Source: Chitinivibrionales bacterium (lineage in GTDB: Bacteria > Fibrobacterota > Chitinivibrionia > Chitinivibrionales > WJKA01). From it: a stretch of 64,000 bases of DNA. The translations under genes were made by a program, and so were the position numbers. Where the stretch lies: assembly GCA_014728295.1 (NCBI GenBank), contig WJLW01000123.1:1-64000 (forward strand). Reading direction: 5' to 3'. The notes under the pieces were generated by a model. It saw nothing but the letters and a program-made list of their open reading frames with translations. It ran no database searches and was not told the origin of the DNA. Shown one piece after another: positions 51,078 through 59,887 of the stretch (its first letter is position 1; every line of letters begins with the position of its first letter).

Positions 51078-52362
51078 GTTACAAACATCAATCAGGCACG
51101 TTGCCGTGGTCGGCATCAATCACACGACCAGCGACGCGCGCTTGCGCGACAGGCTACTGTTTGCCGACGGCAGCATCGAAGCGGCATTGCAGCGAATGCA
51201 AACCACTCCGCAGCTCGATGAGTGTCTGATCCTTTCTACCTGCAATCGTGTTGAAGTGTATATCGTACTGCAAAATCCAGACAACGCCGTGCAACTTATT
51301 TCTGATTTTCTAGCCGGGTTCCATTCGGTTTCTTCGGCCGAATTCGGCAATCGCCTGTATTTTTACCGGTGCGAAGAAGCAGTGGATCATCTCTTCAACG
51401 TGGCCGCCGGTCTTGATTCACTGGTAATCGGCGAGTATCAGATTCTGGGTCAGGTTAAAGGTGCTCATCAGCGGGCATGCGCTTCGGGCTCAACATCGGC
51501 GATGCTCAATAAGCTTTTTCAGTTCGCCGTCGAAGCCGCTAAGCGCGTGCGAAACGAAAGCGATATCGGCGCGGGCTTGCTTTCCGTCGCCTCGGTCGCG
51601 GTTGATCTTGCCCGCAAAGTTGTCGGCACGTTGGACCACCGGACAGCGCTCATCATCGGCGCCGGCAAAATGAGCGAAATTACGGCCCAACACCTTGTCT
51701 GCAACAATATCGGTCACCTGATTTGCGCCAATCGCACGCGTCACAAAGCTGAGCAGACGGCGCGGCAATTCTGCGGCATGCCGATAGGTCTGGATGAGCT
51801 GGACGATCATCTCCACCGGGCCGATATCGTTGTCACTGCGACCGGCGCATCCGGATACGTACTTAAAAAAGACAGCGTACGCAAGGCTATGAACCGGCGC
51901 AAAAACGATCCGACATTTTTCATTGACATTGCCGCTCCGCGTGATATCGATCCTGAAGTCGCCAATGTCTATAATGCATTTCTCTATTCCATTGATGACC
52001 TCTCTGCAATCGTAAACAAAACGGTAAACCGGCGTTCTTCCGAGATAGCAAAAGCACGCGCCCTGCTGCAAGAGGAAAAGCAAAAATATTTTGAATGGTA
52101 TCGCGCTCAGAGGGTCGTGCCGGCCATGGTCGACCTGCGCTCGGAATTCGAACATCTGTGTGAAGTGGAGTTAGCACGCTATGCATCGTCAATTGAGCAG
52201 CTTCCCGAAGATGCTCGGCAGACCATCAGGCAATTTGCTTCTTCACTGACGAAATCGTTTCTGCGAACGCCTACGAAAGTGCTTAAAGCAAAGTCCGCAG
52301 ATGCGGATGCCGCAGAATTTGTTCGCGTAGTGCAGCAGCTTTTTTCATTAACAAAGGTATAA
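51067..52362 (+). CDS. hemA: Glutamyl-tRNA reductase HemA
   Basis: Starts tetrapyrrole synthesis by reducing glutamyl-tRNA to glutamate-1-semialdehyde. 431 residues. The catalytic Cys is in LILSTCNRVEVY. GLDSLVIGEYQILGQVK and GSTSAMLNKLFQFAVEAAKRVR are conserved. The NADPH-binding region is ALIIGAGKMSEITAQHL and the dimerisation helices form the C-terminus. It overlaps the hemX-like gene and shares TAATG with the next gene. The partner hemL and the next enzyme hemB are not in the window. Confidence 0.97.
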   Translation: MATELQTSIRHVAVVGINHTTSDARLRDRLLFADGSIEAALQRMQTTPQLDECLILSTCNRVEVYIVLQNPDNAVQLISDFLAGFHSVSSAEFGNRLYFYRCEEAVDHLFNVAAGLDSLVIGEYQILGQVKGAHQRACASGSTSAMLNKLFQFAVEAAKRVRNESDIGAGLLSVASVAVDLARKVVGTLDHRTALIIGAGKMSEITAQHLVCNNIGHLICANRTRHKAEQTARQFCGMPIGLDELDDHLHRADIVVTATGASGYVLKKDSVRKAMNRRKNDPTFFIDIAAPRDIDPEVANVYNAFLYSIDDLSAIVNKTVNRRSSEIAKARALLQEEKQKYFEWYRAQRVVPAMVDLRSEFEHLCEVELARYASSIEQLPEDARQTIRQFASSLTKSFLRTPTKVLKAKSADADAAEFVRVVQQLFSLTKV

Positions 52363-53000
52363 TGCTTATGCTCTATCCGATATTCCTCGAGGCAACCAGG
52401 ATATCCTGCGTCATTGTTGGCGGCGGCAAAGTTGCTGCCCGCAAAGCCGCATGTTTGGTCGAAAAGGGAGCCCAGCCAACCATAATCAGCCCTCAATTAC
52501 ATGACGAATTAGCTCAATTACGTGACAAGGGAAGCATATCCTGGACGCAGCACGGCTATGCCCCCGAATTACTGCACGGCTTTCAGATTGTCATTGCAGC
52601 GACAAATGACAGCGGGGTCAATGCGCGCATTGCACAGGATGCCCGGGCATCCGGCAAATTGGTAAATGTCGTCGACAACAGGGATGAGTGCACGTTCATT
52701 GTGCCGGCATCGGGCTGCAAGGGTGACATTTCGTTCGCCGTTGCCGGGGACGGCGCAGCGCCGGTTGCAAGTGCCCGTATCAGAGATGAATTCGATCGGG
52801 TGCTGAGTGACGGACATCTCTACCTGCTCGACATGTTAAAGCGGTATCGCCATGAAATAAAACAATTGCCTCCCGGCGCAAAACACGCATTCTGGGAGCA
52901 GGTTCGCAAAATCGAAATTGACACACTCGACACGGCCGCGACTGCGCAGATGATCATCGCAGATCATCTCGAGCGCGCGCGTCGGGAGCCTGCAGCATGA
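52362..53000 (+). CDS. Precorrin-2 dehydrogenase / sirohydrochlorin ferrochelatase (SirC/Met8-like)
   Basis: 212 residues matching the N-terminal half of CysG and yeast Met8. The NAD-binding motif is CVIVGGGKVAARKA. VNVVDNRDECTFIVPAS contains the Asp used in both dehydrogenation and chelation in Met8. The C-terminal helical part follows (RDEFDRVLSDGHLYLLDML). It turns precorrin-2 into sirohydrochlorin and may insert iron to give siroheme, the precursor for the Ahb enzymes downstream. The start ATG overlaps the hemA stop (TAATG), and ATGA joins it to hemC. Confidence 0.9.
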   Translation: MLMLYPIFLEATRISCVIVGGGKVAARKAACLVEKGAQPTIISPQLHDELAQLRDKGSISWTQHGYAPELLHGFQIVIAATNDSGVNARIAQDARASGKLVNVVDNRDECTFIVPASGCKGDISFAVAGDGAAPVASARIRDEFDRVLSDGHLYLLDMLKRYRHEIKQLPPGAKHAFWEQVRKIEIDTLDTAATAQMIIADHLERARREPAA

Positions 53001-53917
53001 AACGAAGCATACGCGTTGCAACCCGCGGCAGCCGTCTGGCCCGGACCCAGACCCGGCATGCGATTGACCTGCTTGCCGCAACCCATCCAGAGTGCGCTTT
53101 CGAAGTTATACAGTTTACGACTACCGGTGATCAACGCCATGATCGTCCACTCACCGATTTCAGAGGAACCGGCGTTTTTGTCAAAGAGCTGCAGCGCGCC
53201 CTGCTCGACAATGAAGCCGACATAGCCGTGCACAGCCTGAAGGACGTTCCGATAGAGCAGGAGGATGGATTGACACTTGCCTCTTTTCCCGAGCGAGCCG
53301 ATCCGGCGGATGTGCTTCTGACCGCAACCGCCGAATCTATTGATACGCTGGCCCGGCAGGCCGTAGTCGGTACCGGCAGCCCGCGACGTATGCTTCAGTT
53401 GGGCAGGTACCGCAGCGATCTGCAGTTTCGGAACATCAGAGGCAATCTTGATACCCGCCTGCGCAAGCTGGATGAGGGGCAGTATGACGCCATCGTCCTG
53501 GCCGCCGCCGGGCTTATTCGCCTGGGACATGCGGTCTCCGGCCACCTTCGACTGCCGGAAGCTATTTGCCTGCCTGCTGCCGGCCAGGGCATGCTTGCGT
53601 TAGAATGCCGCCGGGATGATGCTGAAATCAACGCGCTGGTTCAGTCGATACATTGCTTTGCATCGGGCACGTGTGCAGCGGCGGAACGCAGCTTTTTGCG
53701 AGAGCTGGGTGCCGGCTGTTCGGTCCCCGCTGCGGCATTGGCACGCGTTCATGACAAACGCCTGCACATGAAAGCGCTGCTGGGTGACCTGGAGTCTGGC
53801 CGCACGTGTTCACTCGAAGCCTCGTCCCCGGTAGATACTGCAGAGCAGCTCGGGCGCGCATGCGCCCAACATCTCGCTGCGAAGTGTGCAAAACAAGGAA
53901 TAGCACTCACGACATGA
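52997..53917 (+). CDS. hemC: Hydroxymethylbilane synthase (porphobilinogen deaminase) HemC
   Basis: Polymerises four porphobilinogens to hydroxymethylbilane. 306 residues with VATRGSRLARTQTRHAID, DFRGTGVFVKELQRALLDNEADIAVHSLKDVP, the substrate arginines in VGTGSPRRMLQL and NIRGNLDTRLRKL, and the dipyrromethane-cofactor Cys in ELGAGCSVP. It is cytoplasmic and complete. It overlaps by four bases the genes on both sides (sirC and cobA/hemD). Confidence 0.97.
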   Translation: MKRSIRVATRGSRLARTQTRHAIDLLAATHPECAFEVIQFTTTGDQRHDRPLTDFRGTGVFVKELQRALLDNEADIAVHSLKDVPIEQEDGLTLASFPERADPADVLLTATAESIDTLARQAVVGTGSPRRMLQLGRYRSDLQFRNIRGNLDTRLRKLDEGQYDAIVLAAAGLIRLGHAVSGHLRLPEAICLPAAGQGMLALECRRDDAEINALVQSIHCFASGTCAAAERSFLRELGAGCSVPAAALARVHDKRLHMKALLGDLESGRTCSLEASSPVDTAEQLGRACAQHLAAKCAKQGIALTT

Positions 53918-55431
53918 CACAGGCAAAAGTATATCTGGTTGGCGCAGGCCCCGGTGATCCGGAGCTGATTACCCGCAAGGCAGTATCCTGCCTGAATCTA
54001 GCGGAAGTTGTCGTATACGACTTCCTTGCTTCTCCCCTGCTCCTGCGGCATGCACCAGAGTCTGCCGAAAAGATTTATGTCGGTAAAAAATGCGGCAACC
54101 ACAGTACGCAACAGCAAATAATTAATCAAATCCTGGTACAAAAGGCTCGCAACGGAAACGTCGTCATTCGCTTGAAAGGCGGTGACCCATTTGTATTTGG
54201 TCGCGGATCAGAAGAGATTGAAGCACTACTTGAGGCAGATATACCATTTGAAATTGTACCCGGAATCACTGCGGGTATTGCCGTATGTGCTTATGCCGGG
54301 ATTCCGGTTACCGATCGACGCTATGCATCCTCAGTCGCCTATGTCACCGGTCATGAACGTGTCGACAAGCATAAAAGCAGCATCAACTGGCGCCGTCTGG
54401 CAACCGGCGTGGATACGCTCGTGTTTTATATGGGCGTGACGAACCTGCCATTCATCGCACAACAACTTATAGAACATGGGCGCGATGCGAAGACACCTGC
54501 TGCTGTAATTCGCTGGGGAACAACCCCCGAACAACAGACCGTTACGGGAGCACTCAATGAGATTGCGGCAAAAACTGAAGCCGCGCATCTGAAACCGCCT
54601 GCCATAATCGTCATCGGCGAAGTGGTCCGCCTGCGCAAGCACTATCGCTGGTTCGACACCAAACCGCTTTGCGGCAAGAGAATTATCAACACGCGAGCCG
54701 TCCATCAGAGTTCAAAATTGACCCTGGCCCTGCAGGATTCCGGTGCTCATGTTATGGAGCTCCCGGCAATCGCCATCGAACGCTCGGCTCCCGGGATTTT
54801 TGCGGAGCAATTCAACATGCTCGACACGTTCGATTGGATAATATTCACCAGCCCGAACGCCGTTGAAATATTTTTCGATGAGCTGATTAAACAGAAGCGG
54901 GATATCCGCGCGCTTGGAACTGCCCGGATTGCCTGCATTGGCCAAGGTACGGCCGATGCGGTGAGGAGGATGCATCTGCATGCCGGCGTTGTTGGATCAG
55001 TCGCAACAGCAGAGGGATTGCTCGACTCCTTACGCAATGCTGCATCGTGGTCGATGCAGAAGATACTGTTGCCACGCGCAGCAAAGGCAAGAACAATTCT
55101 GCCGGACACATTGCGCACGTGGGGAGCCGACGTCACGGTAATTCCCGCATACACAACAGTCACTCCGCATAACATACCGGCGGAAGTCTTCGAGAAGCTG
55201 ACAGCACATGCATATGACGCAATGACATTTACCAGCTCGTCAACCGTAATCAATACCATCAATCTGCTCAAATCCAGAGGAAAGGATAGTGCTATTCGAA
55301 CAATAAAAGCCGCAAGTATCGGCCCGATAACCAGCGCAACCTTGCGTGAGCACGGCATCACCCCCATCGTGGAAGCACGCGAACATTCGATACCGGGACT
55401 GGTTGACGCGATACGGGAGCATTTCGCATGA
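53914..55431 (+). CDS. cobA-hemD: Uroporphyrinogen III C-methyltransferase / uroporphyrinogen III synthase fusion
   Basis: The ATG at 53914 overlaps the hemC stop (ATGA); the open frame back to 53806 lies inside hemC and is not used. The N-terminal half (residues about 4-245) is SUMT/CobA with VYLVGAGPGDPELITRKA, VIRLKGGDPFVFGRGSEE and VPGITAGIAVCAYAGIPVT, making precorrin-2 with SAM. The C-terminal half (about 250-500) is HemD (IINTRAVHQSSKLTLALQD; DWIIFTSPNAVEIFFDEL; YDAMTFTSSSTVINTIN), which closes the macrocycle. The fusion places the branch-point substrate and its first methylation on one polypeptide, steering it towards siroheme. 505 residues, complete. Confidence 0.95.
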   Translation: MTQAKVYLVGAGPGDPELITRKAVSCLNLAEVVVYDFLASPLLLRHAPESAEKIYVGKKCGNHSTQQQIINQILVQKARNGNVVIRLKGGDPFVFGRGSEEIEALLEADIPFEIVPGITAGIAVCAYAGIPVTDRRYASSVAYVTGHERVDKHKSSINWRRLATGVDTLVFYMGVTNLPFIAQQLIEHGRDAKTPAAVIRWGTTPEQQTVTGALNEIAAKTEAAHLKPPAIIVIGEVVRLRKHYRWFDTKPLCGKRIINTRAVHQSSKLTLALQDSGAHVMELPAIAIERSAPGIFAEQFNMLDTFDWIIFTSPNAVEIFFDELIKQKRDIRALGTARIACIGQGTADAVRRMHLHAGVVGSVATAEGLLDSLRNAASWSMQKILLPRAAKARTILPDTLRTWGADVTVIPAYTTVTPHNIPAEVFEKLTAHAYDAMTFTSSSTVINTINLLKSRGKDSAIRTIKAASIGPITSATLREHGITPIVEAREHSIPGLVDAIREHFA

Positions 55432-56618
55432 TCGGCATTTCGAAACTCTACTGTGGTTCGGTGGAATCCTCCGATGCACTTCGCTATCAGCGTGACTCCG
55501 CACAACTGCCTTCGCACCTGCTCCAATTCTCAAAAGACAAGCGCCCGGTCGTTGTGTGGAATGTCGGCCGGCGATGCAATTTGCGGTGCGTACACTGCTA
55601 CTCACACTCGCGCGACATCGCCTACAAAGGCGAGTTAACGACACAGGAAGCCGAGGCCTTCATCGATTCGGCGGCACAATACCAATGCCCCGTCATGCTT
55701 TTTTCCGGCGGCGAACCGCTCATGCGCCCCGACCTGCTGCACCTGGTTACGCGCGCCGGAGCCGGCGGCATGCGCGCCGTCATTTCGACCAACGGCACGC
55801 TCATCGACGAATCAACGGCGGCCAGACTCAAAGAGGTCGGGCTCTCCTACGTTGGTGTAAGTCTTGACGGCTTGCGGCAGACGCATGACACATTCCGGGG
55901 CGTGAGGGGCTGTTTTGACAAGGCAATGGCAGGTATTCGCAACTGCCAAAAGGCCGGCATCAAGGTCGGCGTGCGGTTTACAATCAACAAACTCAACGCG
56001 CATGATGTGGGCGGCATTTTCGACCTGCTGGAAGAGATGGACATTCCGCGTGTCTGTTTCTATCACCTCGTCTATGCCGGAAGGGGATCGAAGCTTAAAG
56101 ACGAGGACCTTTCTCACTCCGAGTCGCGCAAGCTGGTTGATTATCTTATTGATCGCACGGCAGATCTGTATACGCGCGGCATGCACAAAGAAGTCTTGAC
56201 GGTTGATAATCATGCCGACGGCGTCCATCTCTACCTGCGTCTGTTGCGCGAGAATTCACCGCGCGCAGCGGACGTGCTGAAGCTGCTCAAAATGAACGGC
56301 GGCAACAGCACCGGCGTCGGTATAGCCTGCGTGAGCTGGGACGGGTCGGTCTATGCCGATCAATTCTGGCGTCACCATGCATTCGGCAATGTAAAAAACC
56401 GTCCGTTCCCTGAGATATGGCAGGACACCTCCGATCCGGTAATGGCGGGACTCAAGAATCGTAAACACCTGCTCAAAGGACGGTGCGGTCGCTGCGTCTG
56501 GCAGGATATCTGCAACGGCAATTTCCGGGTACGGGCCGAGGCGGTGTACGATGATATATGGGCAGAAGATCCCGCATGCTATCTGACCGAAGAGGAAATC
56601 ACTACCCGCATTGAATAG
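55428..56618 (+). CDS. ahbC: Radical SAM enzyme AhbC (siroheme-dependent haem synthesis)
   Basis: 396 residues with the NirJ1/AhbC-type N-terminus MIGISKLYCGSVESSDALR and SHLLQFSKDKRPVVVWN. The radical SAM cluster cysteines are C50, C54 and C57 (RRCNLRCVHCYSH). FSGGEPLMR is the SAM-binding GGE block. A C-terminal Cys-rich (SPASM-like) region is present (IACVSWDGSVYADQFW; GRCGRCVWQDICNGN; DPACYLTEEE). AhbC removes the acetate side chains of 12,18-didecarboxysiroheme to give coproheme. The haem d1 enzyme NirJ is a close relative, but no nirS or nirF is present and the siroheme genes adjoin. It overlaps cobA/hemD by four bases. Confidence 0.88.
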   Translation: MIGISKLYCGSVESSDALRYQRDSAQLPSHLLQFSKDKRPVVVWNVGRRCNLRCVHCYSHSRDIAYKGELTTQEAEAFIDSAAQYQCPVMLFSGGEPLMRPDLLHLVTRAGAGGMRAVISTNGTLIDESTAARLKEVGLSYVGVSLDGLRQTHDTFRGVRGCFDKAMAGIRNCQKAGIKVGVRFTINKLNAHDVGGIFDLLEEMDIPRVCFYHLVYAGRGSKLKDEDLSHSESRKLVDYLIDRTADLYTRGMHKEVLTVDNHADGVHLYLRLLRENSPRAADVLKLLKMNGGNSTGVGIACVSWDGSVYADQFWRHHAFGNVKNRPFPEIWQDTSDPVMAGLKNRKHLLKGRCGRCVWQDICNGNFRVRAEAVYDDIWAEDPACYLTEEEITTRIE

Positions 56619-56657
56619 CGGCAATCGAGGCGCAATGTATCGTAGCGATAAGCAACC

Positions 56658-57749
56658 ATGACACCAGTTCACCCTTCAAGCACACCGCATCCTGTTCCCC
56701 GCCTCATTGCATGGGAGTTAACCCGTGCGTGCACCCTCAAGTGCAGACACTGCCGGGCTTCGGCCGATACATCGCGGTCCACTGCGGAATTTTCGACCGC
56801 CGAATGCGAAAAGGTGCTGGATAATGTCGCCGCGTTTGCCAAACCCATTATCATCCTGACCGGTGGCGAGCCGCTCATGCGCGATGACATTTTTCACCTT
56901 GCCCGCCATGGCTCCGATCTCGGTCTACGCATGGTACTGGCAACCTGCGGTGCGCTGCTTAGCGAAGCGGTATGCCGCCGTCTGATCGATGCGGGCATAC
57001 AACGCATCAGCCTGAGCATCGACGGGGCCACGGCTCGCAGCCACGACGCCTTTCGCCGGGTAGACGGTGCATTTGCAGATGCGATGACCGCTGCTGCCCA
57101 TGCGCGCCGGGCCGGGCTTGAATTTCAAATCAATACCACCGTATCACAATTGAATAAGGATGAATTGCCGGAGATCTTCAACCTGGCAATCGAGCTGGGC
57201 GCGGTATCATTCCACCCGTTTCTGCTGGTACCCACCGGTCGCGGCAAAGAATTAGCGGATTACGAGCTTTCACCGGTCGAATACGAACGGGTATTGAAAT
57301 GGGTATACGATCAACGCGGCACGGCACCGATTGGATTGAAGCCGACCTGCGCCCCGCACTACTATCGCATCTTGCGGCAGCAGGAGCAGCAAAGAGGTCG
57401 CCGGGTCACGCGGCAAACGCACGGTCTCGACGCAATGACCAAAGGCTGCCTGGGCGCACAGGGATTTGCCTTTATCTCACATGTCGGCAACGTACAAATG
57501 TGCGGTTTTCTGCAAGAGACGGCCGGAAATGTTCGCGAGTGCCACTACGACTTCAAAACGATCTGGTTCGATTCTGCGTTCTTCAACCGGATCCGCGCGC
57601 TCGACGGCTATCACGGACGATGCGGCGTATGCGAATACCAAAGCGTCTGCGGCGGATGCCGGGCACGGGCCTTTGCCATGACCGGCGACTATCTCGCCGA
57701 AGAGCCGTTCTGCCTCTACCGGCCTGAATCGATGCGGAACGCGAGGTGA
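56658..57749 (+). CDS. ahbD: Radical SAM enzyme AhbD (anaerobic coproheme decarboxylase)
   Basis: 363 residues. The AhbD/NirJ2-like N-terminus PRLIAWELTRACTLKCRHCRAS carries the cluster cysteines C25, C29 and C32. LTGGEPLMRDD and LSIDGATARSHDAFR are further radical SAM blocks. The C-terminal auxiliary-cluster region has MCGFLQET and RCGVCEYQSVCGGCRARAF. AhbD converts the two propionates of coproheme to vinyls without oxygen, the same net step that HemQ performs oxidatively. It begins 39 bases after ahbC and ends one base before ahbAB. Confidence 0.88.
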   Translation: MTPVHPSSTPHPVPRLIAWELTRACTLKCRHCRASADTSRSTAEFSTAECEKVLDNVAAFAKPIIILTGGEPLMRDDIFHLARHGSDLGLRMVLATCGALLSEAVCRRLIDAGIQRISLSIDGATARSHDAFRRVDGAFADAMTAAAHARRAGLEFQINTTVSQLNKDELPEIFNLAIELGAVSFHPFLLVPTGRGKELADYELSPVEYERVLKWVYDQRGTAPIGLKPTCAPHYYRILRQQEQQRGRRVTRQTHGLDAMTKGCLGAQGFAFISHVGNVQMCGFLQETAGNVRECHYDFKTIWFDSAFFNRIRALDGYHGRCGVCEYQSVCGGCRARAFAMTGDYLAEEPFCLYRPESMRNAR

Positions 57750-57750
57750 T

Positions 57751-58746
57751 ATGGATTCGGTCGACCGCACGCTGCTCAATATTCTGCAGTACGATTTTCC
57801 CCTGTCAATCACTCCATTTGCAGAAATTGCCGGGAGAATCGGTGTCAACGAACGCGACGTTTTGGACAGAATAGCTCGACTTAAAGCGGAGAATATCATA
57901 CGCCGAATCAGTCCGATATTCGATTCACGTAAAATCGGTTACGCCAGCACCCTTGCCGCCTTCATGGTCGACCCGAACCACATTGACGACGTTGCCGACT
58001 TCGTCAATCAACATCCCGGCGTCAGCCACAACTATCAGCGCAAACATGCATACAACCTGTGGTTTACTTTGACGGTACGCAAGGATGTTGATATCAAGCG
58101 ATCAATCAATCACCTGGCGGCAAAGGCGGGCGTACAGCATTCGCTTTACCTTCCGTCAATCAGGAATTTCAAAATCAGCTTTCGCCTTGACATGCAGAAC
58201 GCAGACCTGGACAACCCCAACAGCATTGACGATCCGCAGGTGACGTATCACTGTGATAACGAACCGGCTTTGCGCATCGATCCGCACTTCATAAGGCTGG
58301 TCCAGAGGGATATGCCACTGGTAACGCATCCGTTTGCCGACATCGCCGGGCAATTAAAGTGCACACAGAACGCTATCGCTGAACAACTGCGCACGTACCT
58401 GCAGCAAGGCTACATCAGAAGAATCGCATCCGTTCTCACGCCCGTTCATGCCGGATACCCGCACAATATAATGGTCGCCTGGAACATTGACCGGCAGCAT
58501 ACGGAAGCGTTTGGCCATGCCGCCGCACAAATCAGGCAGGTCAGCCACTGCTACGAACGTCCGTCATATCCACAATGGCCCTATTCGCTGTATACCATGC
58601 TGCACGGACAGAGCGAAGAGCAATGTACTGCGCTTATACGACGGATGGAAAGCGCGCCCGGCGCGGTATCGTACCTGACGCTTCCCACGCTCAGGGAGTT
58701 CAAGAAAGTGCGGGTGCGTTATTTTTGTGAAGATCAGACTACGTAA
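57751..58746 (+). CDS. ahbAB: Fused siroheme decarboxylase AhbA-AhbB
   Basis: 331 residues formed by two homologous Lrp/AsnC-like units. Unit 1 (about 1-155) has NILQYDFPLSITPFAEIAG, RRISPIFDSRKIGYASTL and VSHNYQRKHAYNLWFTLTV. Unit 2 (about 172-325) has LVQRDMPLVTHPFADIAG, YIRRIASVLTPVHAGY, VSHCYERPSYPQWPYSLYTM and LPTLREFKKVRVRYF. In most organisms AhbA and AhbB are separate subunits that remove two acetate carboxyls from siroheme; here they are joined by a linker of about 15 residues. Both units keep the His/Arg/Tyr-rich HxYxR segments. Despite the HTH-like start these are enzymes, not regulators. The gene ends in an 8-base overlap with the convergent squalene-synthase-like gene. Confidence 0.88.
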   Translation: MDSVDRTLLNILQYDFPLSITPFAEIAGRIGVNERDVLDRIARLKAENIIRRISPIFDSRKIGYASTLAAFMVDPNHIDDVADFVNQHPGVSHNYQRKHAYNLWFTLTVRKDVDIKRSINHLAAKAGVQHSLYLPSIRNFKISFRLDMQNADLDNPNSIDDPQVTYHCDNEPALRIDPHFIRLVQRDMPLVTHPFADIAGQLKCTQNAIAEQLRTYLQQGYIRRIASVLTPVHAGYPHNIMVAWNIDRQHTEAFGHAAAQIRQVSHCYERPSYPQWPYSLYTMLHGQSEEQCTALIRRMESAPGAVSYLTLPTLREFKKVRVRYFCEDQTT

Positions 58747-59887
58747 GCGTTACGGGAAGATACTTCAGATTTTTCAGCGGTAGTGGAATCTCCACTTCAA
58801 GTTTGCTCTCAATCACACCGACCAGCCTACGAAACTCGCGCACAATCAGATAATCCCAGAAGCAGGCCAGCATAGTGAAACGAATCGTGCTTCTGACTTC
58901 TCGGCGCGATATTTTTACGGGATTGCCGGGGTTGAACAGTTCGTCGGATAGCACGGCCTTGCGTAAGGTGCGGATTGCCATGAAAAGCGGCCAGAGGCAA
59001 AACAGGCGGATGCGCGGCTCGGTTTTGGGAATCAGCAGACAATAGCGTAGGGCGTAATTGAGATTGGTCACAGCCTTGACAATAAGTTCACGCATCATCG
59101 AACGGGCCTGGCTGCGATAGCCGATTTCATGAATGCGATCGAGCGGTACGTTATATTTATCGGCCAGATCGGTTGGAATGTACGCCGTATTCCTCTGCAG
59201 GTCCACGACGGCATCCTTGATAATATTAGTCAACTGAAGCCCCGCGCCGAAGGCTTCCTGATCGACCGCCAGCCTGTTTTTCAAACGCTTGGATATCCAC
59301 GGCGAAAATTCGGCGAACAGGCGCGTCAGCATGTGGCCCACCGTACCGGCAACGTAATAGCAATACCGGTCCAGCTCATTTTCACTGCGCAGGCGCAACA
59401 CTTTCTGTTCGAGCGATCTTTGCACCGTCGCCTGCATGCCGGCCACCATTTCGGTGACGGTATCCCTGATAATTTTTCGGGTACGCGCATTGCAACTGTG
59501 AAGCTCGCAAAAGACAATATCGAGATGCCCGACAAGAAACTCCTCGTCGTCATTCATGTCCAGCACTGCACAGGCTGATTTGAGCCGCCACATCAATCCG
59601 ACGTCTTTGCCTTCGCTTTGAAACAGCCGGTAGTAATCCTGCAACAGAGCGATCTTGCGTTCATCCGAAAGCTTGGCGCTGTCTTCGAACGTATCGGCAA
59701 TTCTGCAGAAGAGATAGCCGAGCATTACCGGATCTTTGAACGGCGAGCCCAGCGCCTTGATTGTCAAAGCAAAAGTTCGCGACACCTTTTCGAGCATGAG
59801 GTAGCAATATTTGCGTTGATTAACAGGTTGGCCCTGCAGTATCAACTGTTTCATTCCGGCAAGCTCTTTGTCACTTTTGGAAGCCAT
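58739..59887 (-). CDS. Squalene/phytoene synthase family protein
   Basis: 382 residues. The first Asp-rich motif is FCRIADTFEDS, the second region is GAGLQLTNIIKDAVVDLQRNTAYIPTDL, and YCYYVAGTVGHMLTRLF matches the catalytic helix of squalene synthases. The enzyme joins two prenyl diphosphates head to head (farnesyl to squalene, or geranylgeranyl to phytoene). The pattern is nearer to squalene synthase, but no hopanoid, sterol or carotenoid partner gene is in the window, so the product is undecided. It has a weak ribosome binding site and its end overlaps ahbAB by eight bases. Confidence 0.88.
   Translation of the reverse strand: MASKSDKELAGMKQLILQGQPVNQRKYCYLMLEKVSRTFALTIKALGSPFKDPVMLGYLFCRIADTFEDSAKLSDERKIALLQDYYRLFQSEGKDVGLMWRLKSACAVLDMNDDEEFLVGHLDIVFCELHSCNARTRKIIRDTVTEMVAGMQATVQRSLEQKVLRLRSENELDRYCYYVAGTVGHMLTRLFAEFSPWISKRLKNRLAVDQEAFGAGLQLTNIIKDAVVDLQRNTAYIPTDLADKYNVPLDRIHEIGYRSQARSMMRELIVKAVTNLNYALRYCLLIPKTEPRIRLFCLWPLFMAIRTLRKAVLSDELFNPGNPVKISRREVRSTIRFTMLACFWDYLIVREFRRLVGVIESKLEVEIPLPLKNLKYLPVTLT

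Noticed and set aside
53806-53913. Upstream start for the CobA-HemD fusion
   Set aside because: It lies inside hemC; the ATGA overlap at 53914 and the CobA N-terminus fix the start.
55428-57749. Haem d1 synthesis genes (nirJ type)
   Set aside because: No nirS, nirF or nirN is present, the siroheme-decarboxylase and siroheme genes adjoin, and AhbC/AhbD motifs fit better.
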